Of a stretch of DNA of 11,993 bases, positions 7,094 to 11,993 are shown in pieces. Both the position numbers and the translations under genes were made by a program. The stretch covers positions 1 to 11,993 of the forward strand of contig JAJYDZ010000017.1 of the NCBI GenBank assembly GCA_021790415.1. The letters are read 5' to 3'. Origin of the DNA: Thermoplasmata archaeon (GTDB lineage Archaea; Thermoplasmatota; Thermoplasmata; Thermoplasmatales; Thermoplasmataceae). The first letter of the stretch is position 1. Each line of letters opens with the position of its first letter. The notes beneath the pieces are model-generated. The model did no database searches, was not told the DNA's origin, and saw nothing but the letters and a program-made list of their open reading frames with translations.

Positions 7094-8767
7094 GTGGAAG
7101 AACAAAGTGAAATTGTAAAAAACTTGGAAATGCTATGGAAAAAAAATTACCCGGCTGGAACAAGGAGGGAATTCAACATTCCTGAAAGGTCTGTATATTC
7201 TCTTCTGGAGGAATCAGCAAAAACATCTCCAAAGAACATTGCAATGGATTTCTACGGAAAGAAAACAACATATTCCGAGTTGAAAACCGCAGTGGACAGA
7301 GCTTCGGGCTATCTTGCAGAAATTGGAATTAAAACTTATGATAGAGTAGGATTAATGCTCCCCAATTCACCCCAGTTTGTAATTCTTTTCTTTGCAATAG
7401 TTAAATTAGGAGCAATAGTTGTTCAGGCAAATCCACTTTATACAACTTTTGAACTGAGAGATGAGTTCACCGATTCTACAACATCTACAGTAATAATCCT
7501 GGATGATTTCTATTCCAAGATAGAACCGCTCTATCCTTCAGTTATCAAGAAGATTATTGTGACTAAAATTCAGGACTATTTACCTGGAATGTTGGGCGCA
7601 TTATACTCTCTTTCCAAGGGAAAAAATAAAGCAAAGATTCCAAAGGCGGACCACATAATTTACTTCGGACCAAAATCATCATCTGCAAAGACAGTAAACG
7701 AAGCAAAAATAGAACCGTTAACCATGCCAGCCTTAATCCAATATACGGGAGGAACCACGGGAACACCAAAGGGTGCTCTATTATCACATCAGAATCTCGT
7801 TGCAAACGTTTATCAGCTTTCAGAATGGCTGCCGGACAATATGAGGAAGAATCGTACATTCCTCTCAGCAATTCCATTTTTCCATGTATATGGAATGATG
7901 ACGGCAATGCTTATGCCCTGCCATCTGAGTTCAAAGATGAAGATCGTTCCGGATCCTAGGGATACCAAAAATGTCCTGAAGACAATACAGAAGGAAAAAG
8001 CACTCATATTTCCAGGTATTCCTACGATGTACCACTCAATACTAAGATATAAAAAATCTGCAAAATATAACATAAAATCATTGGAACTTCTTTTGTCTGG
8101 CGCTGCCCCGCTTCCAATGGAGATACAGAAAGAATTTGAAGTCAGATCAGGAGCTTCTCTCCTTGAAGGGTATGGTTTGACAGAAGCATCGCCGGTGGTA
8201 TGTGCAACACCGGTTGAAATTGAAAAAAGGAAGGCAGGATCAGTAGGTTTCCCTGTTCCTAACACAACTGTAAAGATAGTTGACGAGGAGACAGGTACAA
8301 AGGAATTACCAGGTGGTGAGATTGGTGAGATTATTGCAAAAGGACCTCAGGTTATGCTCGGCTATCTGAACAATGTTGAAGAAACAAAGGACACCATAAG
8401 AGACGGTTGGCTATTTACCGGCGATCTTGGAATGATCGATCAGGAAGGATATATACACATTGTCGACAGGAAGAAAGATCTCATCATCGCAGGCGGATAT
8501 AATGTATATCCACGAGAAGTGGAGGAGGTGTTGTATCAGAATCCAAAGATCGAGGATGTTGCAGTGGTGGGCATCAAGGATGTTCACAGGGGTGAAACCG
8601 TTAAGGCTGTAATAGTCCTAAAGAAAGGGGAAACCCTTACAAACGAAGAAATCACGCAATTTTGTACGACACACATGGCAATATACAAAGTTCCTAGAGT
8701 TATTGAATTCAGGGAGAGCCTTCCGAGGAGTGTGGTTGGAAAAGTGCTCAAAAAGGAGTTGAGATAA
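7094..8767 (+). CDS. Long-chain fatty acid--CoA ligase-like AMP-forming enzyme
   Basis: This is an ANL-superfamily enzyme that forms an acyl-adenylate from a carboxylic acid and ATP and then the CoA thioester, in the cytosol. The 557 residues include the P-loop YTGGTTGTPKG (217-227), the A5 motif GYGLTEASP (359-367), GDLG (443-446), the hinge DRKKD (458-462) followed by IIAGGYNVYPREVEE, and the catalytic lysine K550 in SVVGKVLKKELR at the very C-terminus. The overall pattern is closest to FadD-type long- or medium-chain ligases; the chain length is not readable from sequence. The start is GTG, with GGGAG eleven bases before it; no in-frame ATG or GTG lies between it and the upstream stop at 7058. 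It probably feeds fatty-acid oxidation, whose electrons the neighbouring Fix proteins could handle (inference). It ends 4 bases from the convergent hutH. Confidence 0.92.
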   Translation: MEEQSEIVKNLEMLWKKNYPAGTRREFNIPERSVYSLLEESAKTSPKNIAMDFYGKKTTYSELKTAVDRASGYLAEIGIKTYDRVGLMLPNSPQFVILFFAIVKLGAIVVQANPLYTTFELRDEFTDSTTSTVIILDDFYSKIEPLYPSVIKKIIVTKIQDYLPGMLGALYSLSKGKNKAKIPKADHIIYFGPKSSSAKTVNEAKIEPLTMPALIQYTGGTTGTPKGALLSHQNLVANVYQLSEWLPDNMRKNRTFLSAIPFFHVYGMMTAMLMPCHLSSKMKIVPDPRDTKNVLKTIQKEKALIFPGIPTMYHSILRYKKSAKYNIKSLELLLSGAAPLPMEIQKEFEVRSGASLLEGYGLTEASPVVCATPVEIEKRKAGSVGFPVPNTTVKIVDEETGTKELPGGEIGEIIAKGPQVMLGYLNNVEETKDTIRDGWLFTGDLGMIDQEGYIHIVDRKKDLIIAGGYNVYPREVEEVLYQNPKIEDVAVVGIKDVHRGETVKAVIVLKKGETLTNEEITQFCTTHMAIYKVPRVIEFRESLPRSVVGKVLKKELR

Positions 8768-8771
8768 AGTC

Positions 8772-10283
8772 TTATACATTTACACGAATGTTAGAAATAA
8801 TACTCTCAAATTCCCTTGAATTTTCAATAACCTCAATCATTTTTTCTATATCTCTGAATACAGGTCTGTCTTCATGGAGATGTTCTATACTTTCTCGTAT
8901 TTCCGATCGCAATGCCTCATTGAAGGAACAGGGAACTTCCTCAAGCAGATCAATAGCCTGTGCAGCCAGAACGTACTCTATTGCAATAATTTGCCTTAAA
9001 TTTTTCACAAGTTCCATTAATTTAATTGCAGAATTGGTTCCCATGCTAACATGATCCTCCTGATTGGCGCATGTTGGGATCGTATCAATTGAGGATGGGA
9101 CTGCAAGTGTCTTATTTCTGTTACAGAGTGCAGCTGCCGTGTACTGTGCTATCATATATCCTGAGTTTAATCCACTATCTTTAACAAGAAATGGAGGGAG
9201 GTCACTTAATTTTTCGTCTGTTATTCTTGCAAGACGTCTTTCAATCATGTTTCCAAGATCACAAAGTGCAATTGCCAGAAAATCACTTGCAAATGCAACA
9301 GGCTCACCATGAAAGTTTCCAGCAGAAATAAATTCGCTTTCGTTGACAAGGGGATTATCGGTCGCTGAGTTTAACTCAGTTTCCAATACTGATTTCACAT
9401 ATCTTATTGTATCTTCAACAGCTCCATAAACTTGCGGTATACACCTTAGACTGTACGCATCCTGAACTTTCTTACTCTCCGATTCCATGCATATTTTACT
9501 ATCGCAGAGGATTTCTTTCATGATCTTTGCAATATCTACCTGTCCTGCATGATTTCTCGCTTCGATTGCCCAATCCTGAAATGCTTTTCGGGTTCCGCGG
9601 AGAGCCTCAAAACTCATGGAAGCAGAAGCTATGGAATTTTTTAGGAGATCAATGGCCTTTGATGTCTCAAGTGATAATATGCCGGTAATCGTTGCTGTAC
9701 CATTAATGAAAGAAATACTCTCTTTTGATTTGAAGAGATATGGTTCGATGGACTTTTTTTTGAGGGCTTCTATGGTATCAAGTCTTTTTCCATCCATGAG
9801 GACAAAACCCTCTCCCATCAAGCACAATCCTATATGTGCAAGGGGTGCAAGATCCCCGCTTGCCCCAACCGAGCCGTATCTTGGAACATATGGAACAACA
9901 TCAGCGTTTAAGAACTCAAGGATCTTTTCAATCAGTTCAATCGATACACCAGAATATCCTTTACATAGACTGTTTGCCCTTACGGCCATTATAGCTCTTA
10001 CATGTTTATCATCCAGAGGTTCTCCTACACCTGCGGAATGGCTCCTTATGAGGTTTCTCTGTAATTCTTCTATCTTGTCCGGTTTTATCTTTACATTAAG
10101 CAAACTTCCAAATCCTGTGTTTACTCCATAAATATTGGCGCCAGAGGAGACTATCTTCATCAGTGAATCTCTAGATTTTCTGACCTTTTCCTTTGTTTCT
10201 TCGGATATTCCAACAGGTACATTCTTTTCAGCAATTAGGCGAAGTTTTTCAAGGTTCAGACTTGTGCCATCTAAATAGATCAT
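8772..10283 (-). CDS. hutH: Histidine ammonia-lyase
   Basis: HutH removes ammonia from L-histidine to give trans-urocanate, the first step of histidine breakdown, without an external cofactor. The 503 residues match the family length. The self-forming MIO electrophile comes from A141-S142-G143 in YGSVGASGDLAPL (136-148). Other active-site parts are YGVNTGFG (52-59) with the catalytic Tyr52, the selectivity pair Ser81-His82 in RSHSAGVGEP, which favours histidine over tyrosine or phenylalanine, FINGT (192-196), DNPL (309-312), GNFHGEP (322-328) and NQEDHVSMG (407-415). NGT is followed by Ala where Gln is common. No urocanase or other hut gene is in the window, so the pathway is incomplete here. 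The ATG at 10283 has only a weak upstream GATGG and a TATA-like box at leaderless distance. Confidence 0.94.
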   Translation of the reverse strand: MIYLDGTSLNLEKLRLIAEKNVPVGISEETKEKVRKSRDSLMKIVSSGANIYGVNTGFGSLLNVKIKPDKIEELQRNLIRSHSAGVGEPLDDKHVRAIMAVRANSLCKGYSGVSIELIEKILEFLNADVVPYVPRYGSVGASGDLAPLAHIGLCLMGEGFVLMDGKRLDTIEALKKKSIEPYLFKSKESISFINGTATITGILSLETSKAIDLLKNSIASASMSFEALRGTRKAFQDWAIEARNHAGQVDIAKIMKEILCDSKICMESESKKVQDAYSLRCIPQVYGAVEDTIRYVKSVLETELNSATDNPLVNESEFISAGNFHGEPVAFASDFLAIALCDLGNMIERRLARITDEKLSDLPPFLVKDSGLNSGYMIAQYTAAALCNRNKTLAVPSSIDTIPTCANQEDHVSMGTNSAIKLMELVKNLRQIIAIEYVLAAQAIDLLEEVPCSFNEALRSEIRESIEHLHEDRPVFRDIEKMIEVIENSREFESIISNIRVNV

Positions 10284-10305
10284 CCATCTTGAAGATTCAA
10301 AAAGT

Positions 10306-10313
10306 GATTAAAG
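10306..10313 (-). promoter_or_regulatory. Possible TATA box of hutH, leaderless spacing
   Basis: The minus-strand sequence CTTTAATC is centred about 26 bases before the hutH ATG, the same spacing as the fixC box. It is a weak match to an archaeal TATA box. The 105-base gap 10284-10388 holds nothing else that I can recognise. Confidence 0.35.
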
Positions 10314-10388
10314 TTTTTGAATCCCTTTTGAAAAGAGGAAAAGATATTCACAAGATAGACAAACCATTAATTCTGTCTTATGAGTATC

Positions 10389-11342
10389 TCACGGTGCAGA
10401 AACTTCCCAATGTTCCCTATTCCTCGAGTTTGCTATCCACGTTTCAAGATCTGAGAAATAGGTTAATGTCTGTTTCCATTCAGTCAAAGAGTCTGAGGTC
10501 TTTTTCCAAAGGTCTAACCATTCAAGACTAAACATCTTGGGGACAAAAACTATTGCCTTATAGTTTTTCTCTTCAAGAATTTGAATCCTACTGTGAGTAA
10601 TTATATTGGAATCTATGTAATTTGTGTTCATTTTGTTAACATATTCATTTTCTATAACGTCCTCAAAATAAATATTTTCAGTTTTGTTTTCAATATTTTG
10701 ATCGCGTGAATAAGGGAAATATACTGCCTTCAAACTCTCAGATCCATAAGGGTTCTTTATTATTCTAATCCAGGTAGCTCCTTGAGGTTTAATCTCTTTT
10801 TTGAGTGTTTCAGGTGTAAGTATCCTGTCTATTTCTGCTACGTAAAGGTCTTTGTGAATGTTTGAGGCTTGAAGAGTTTTTAAATAACCCTTTGAATTCC
10901 CAAGATATTCTATCCCTATATGATCAGTTTTTGAACATATCTTGAGCATTAATGATGACACACTTTCAGTGTCAGTGCTATTAAATAAGAATTCCGCAGT
11001 ATAGATACCTTTTCGAAGAGCGATCCCATTGGAAACCATTGATGGTATTGACATTATATTGTTGAATATTTCAGCCTCATTCTGATCCATCGCTCTGGGT
11101 ATTATCCAATATCCTTTTTTTCTCTTTCCATTGTATTTTTTTATTAGGAGCTCAATTTCCGAGGGTATTTCCACATCATCAGCAATAAATGGATCCCCAC
11201 TTGAGCGCTCCTTCCCAATATAGATACCTATTTGAATGGTAACATTGAGATCTTTGGTCATTTCCTCTACCTCTCTTCCAGAGCTGAAAGTTAGAATCAA
11301 TTTTTTGTCAAGTTTATCTAAATGTGAAAATGACTCAAACAT
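10389..11342 (-). CDS. Unrecognised 317-residue cytosolic protein
   Basis: I do not recognise this protein. It has no signal peptide, membrane helix or cysteine cluster (one Cys, C136). It looks like a mixed alpha/beta protein with two parts. Residues 30-155 contain beta-rich stretches (NVTIQIGIYIG, GYWIIPR) and a segment GIYTAEFLF followed by a helix and HIGIEYLG (106-148). Residues 160-317 are charged and end in a Trp-rich helical region (W275, W279, W289, W302, W312). The segment around 106-155 faintly recalls the sensory N-terminal regions of archaeal Bat-like regulators, but there is no HTH domain, so no function is assigned. Base usage looks like that of its neighbours. A TATA-like box lies 34 bases upstream of the ATG, with no Shine-Dalgarno sequence. 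The tRNA-Gly gene lies upstream on the same strand. Confidence 0.8.
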   Translation of the reverse strand: MFESFSHLDKLDKKLILTFSSGREVEEMTKDLNVTIQIGIYIGKERSSGDPFIADDVEIPSEIELLIKKYNGKRKKGYWIIPRAMDQNEAEIFNNIMSIPSMVSNGIALRKGIYTAEFLFNSTDTESVSSLMLKICSKTDHIGIEYLGNSKGYLKTLQASNIHKDLYVAEIDRILTPETLKKEIKPQGATWIRIIKNPYGSESLKAVYFPYSRDQNIENKTENIYFEDVIENEYVNKMNTNYIDSNIITHSRIQILEEKNYKAIVFVPKMFSLEWLDLWKKTSDSLTEWKQTLTYFSDLETWIANSRNREHWEVSAP

Positions 11343-11370
11343 GTTAATGTTCGCAAGAACTACATAAACG

Positions 11371-11380
11371 CTTATAAAAG
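11371..11380 (-). promoter_or_regulatory. TATA box of the 317-residue protein gene
   Basis: The minus-strand sequence CTTTTATAAG is centred about 34 bases before the ATG at 11342, which predicts a leader of roughly 8 bases without a Shine-Dalgarno site. Because it lies between the tRNA gene and this CDS, the CDS probably has its own promoter and does not depend on read-through from the tRNA. Confidence 0.45.
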
Positions 11381-11437
11381 TTTACTCTGTATAGTGCTGC
11401 GAAATAAATTTGGCTAGTATTAATCTTCTTGGTAGAA

Positions 11438-11512
11438 TGCAGGTGCCGGGATTTGGACCCGGGTTGAAAGCTTGGAGGGCTCTCGTGCTAGACCAGACTA
11501 CACTACACCTGC
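11438..11512 (-). tRNA. tRNA-Gly (anticodon UCC) with C33 and C55
   Basis: The minus strand folds into a full cloverleaf. The acceptor stem is GCAGGTG/CACCTGC with discriminator A (11438). Next come T8-A9 and a D stem GTGT/GCAC with a loop carrying G18-G19. The anticodon stem AGAGC/GCTTT has one G-U pair and encloses the loop CCTCCAA. The variable loop is CAAC, and the T stem is CCGGG/CCCGG with loop TCCAAAT. The anticodon is TCC, which reads GGA and related glycine codons. There is no intron, and CCA is not encoded. Two nearly invariant bases differ: U33 before the anticodon is C, and U55 (the pseudouridine of the T-loop) is C. All stems are intact and a well-placed TATA box precedes the gene, which argues against decay. 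Identity as Gly is firm; normal function in translation is likely but not certain. Confidence 0.9.
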
Positions 11513-11533
11513 TGGAAACCTCCATCGTGTTGA

Positions 11534-11544
11534 CATATTTATTT
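11534..11544 (-). promoter_or_regulatory. TATA box of tRNA-Gly
   Basis: The minus-strand sequence AAATAAATATG is centred 27 bases before the first base of the mature tRNA, so the transcript would begin at or very near the 5' end of the tRNA. It occupies the short gap between the tRNA and the stop codon of the upstream membrane-anchored protein gene. Confidence 0.6.
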
Positions 11545-11551
11545 TTGTCCA

Positions 11552-11993
11552 TCAGGAGTTAAAGAAAACCTCTTGAGTGGATGTAAATGTCTTCCCGTTG
11601 CTTACCATTGTTATATGGAGATAATCTGTTATTCCTAAAGATTCCTGACTCAGATTAAAGTACAGATAACCATTATTAAAGTTAGAAGACAAAATAGAAT
11701 AAGTTCCAGAATTTACCATTAGGGAAACATTGGCATCTGTTATTTTATAGACGTAGCTGAATGTGGCTCTTATGCTATAAGAGGCAGCATGGGGAGATAT
11801 GGTCAAAATATACTGCCCATTGCTTGAAGCCATTCCTGTCCATGAATTTGAGTTGTCTTGTTGTAGTGATACATTTGGACTGCTTATGACATTGAGTGGC
11901 GGATTTAAAGCAATAATCCAGAACACTACCCATGTGAGAAGAAATGATGCGAAGAGAAAAAACTTTTGGCCGGTTCTCTTTGGGATATGGATT
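11552..11993 (-). CDS. Membrane-anchored extracytoplasmic protein, 5' end outside window
   Basis: The frame is open to the right edge. Within it the first start-like codon is a GTG at 11926, but that lies in the middle of a membrane helix. Reading from the edge gives a basic stretch (HIPKRTGQK), then a helix FFLFASFLLTWVVFWIIAL, then about 115 residues rich in Ser, Thr, Asn and Gly with alternating hydrophobic residues (QYILTISP, YLYFNLS, YLHITMVSN), ending FFNS. This is the pattern of an N-terminal anchor with a beta-sandwich-like domain outside the cell. The several Asn-x-Ser/Thr sites fit surface glycosylation in archaea (inference). I do not recognise the family. It is not an obvious type IV pilin, since no class III signal peptide is visible in the part shown. 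The stop is 39 bases before the tRNA-Gly. Confidence 0.7.
   Translation of the reverse strand, partial: IHIPKRTGQKFFLFASFLLTWVVFWIIALNPPLNVISSPNVSLQQDNSNSWTGMASSNGQYILTISPHAASYSIRATFSYVYKITDANVSLMVNSGTYSILSSNFNNGYLYFNLSQESLGITDYLHITMVSNGKTFTSTQEVFFNS

Noticed and set aside
7563..8265. Antisense frames inside the acyl-CoA ligase gene
   Set aside because: They overlap a motif-complete enzyme and give hydrophobic, unstructured products.
9616..10131. Open frame antisense to hutH (171 codons)
   Set aside because: It is fully contained in hutH, with no promoter, ribosome site or recognisable motif.
10193..10531. Plus-strand open frame spanning the hutH 5' end, the 105-base gap and the 3' end of the next gene
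   Set aside because: It is mostly antisense to two real genes, and the gap part has no start signal; an open frame by chance is the simplest reading.

Overview
This is an AT-rich archaeal window, most likely from the Thermoplasmatales or a close relative (Thermoplasma, Ferroplasma or Cuniculiplasma type). Several genes have TATA-like boxes about 26 bases before the start codon and no Shine-Dalgarno (leaderless, archaeal promoters). The tRNA gene has no encoded CCA. The metabolic genes (FixCXAB, HutH, acyl-CoA ligase, spermidine synthase) fit an organic-scavenging heterotroph. The lineage is inferred from gene content and promoter style, not from a marker search.

Layout from left to right. 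Positions 1-330 hold the 3' part of a small two-helix membrane protein gene (+). It runs 8 bases into the convergent speE (-), an aminopropyltransferase of polyamine synthesis. After a 338-base noncoding stretch comes a tight four-gene operon fixC-fixX-fixA-fixB (+). It encodes a quinone-linked FixC flavoprotein, its ferredoxin FixX, and both ETF subunits of the electron-bifurcating type. fixB ends overlapping thrS (-) by 4 bases. thrS encodes a bacterial-type threonyl-tRNA synthetase with an internal zinc-ribbon-like insertion. A 178-base divergent promoter region separates thrS from a fatty-acid-type acyl-CoA ligase (+), which ends 4 bases from the convergent hutH (-), a histidine ammonia-lyase. 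Then, all on the minus strand, come an unrecognised 317-residue cytosolic protein, a tRNA-Gly(UCC) with two unusual bases, and the 3' part of a membrane-anchored, Ser/Thr/Asn-rich extracytoplasmic protein that runs off the right edge.

How the genes may work together: the acyl-CoA ligase activates fatty acids, and FixCXAB could pass electrons between NADH, ferredoxin and quinone during organic-acid catabolism. HutH deaminates histidine to urocanate. These are links by pathway logic; no acyl-CoA dehydrogenase or further hut gene lies in the window.

I found no mobile element, CRISPR array or defence system, and nothing that amounts to a clearly new multi-gene system. The most unusual items are the tRNA-Gly with C33 and C55, the Cys4 insertion and altered active-site residues in ThrRS, the non-ATG start of fixA, and the orphan 317-residue protein.
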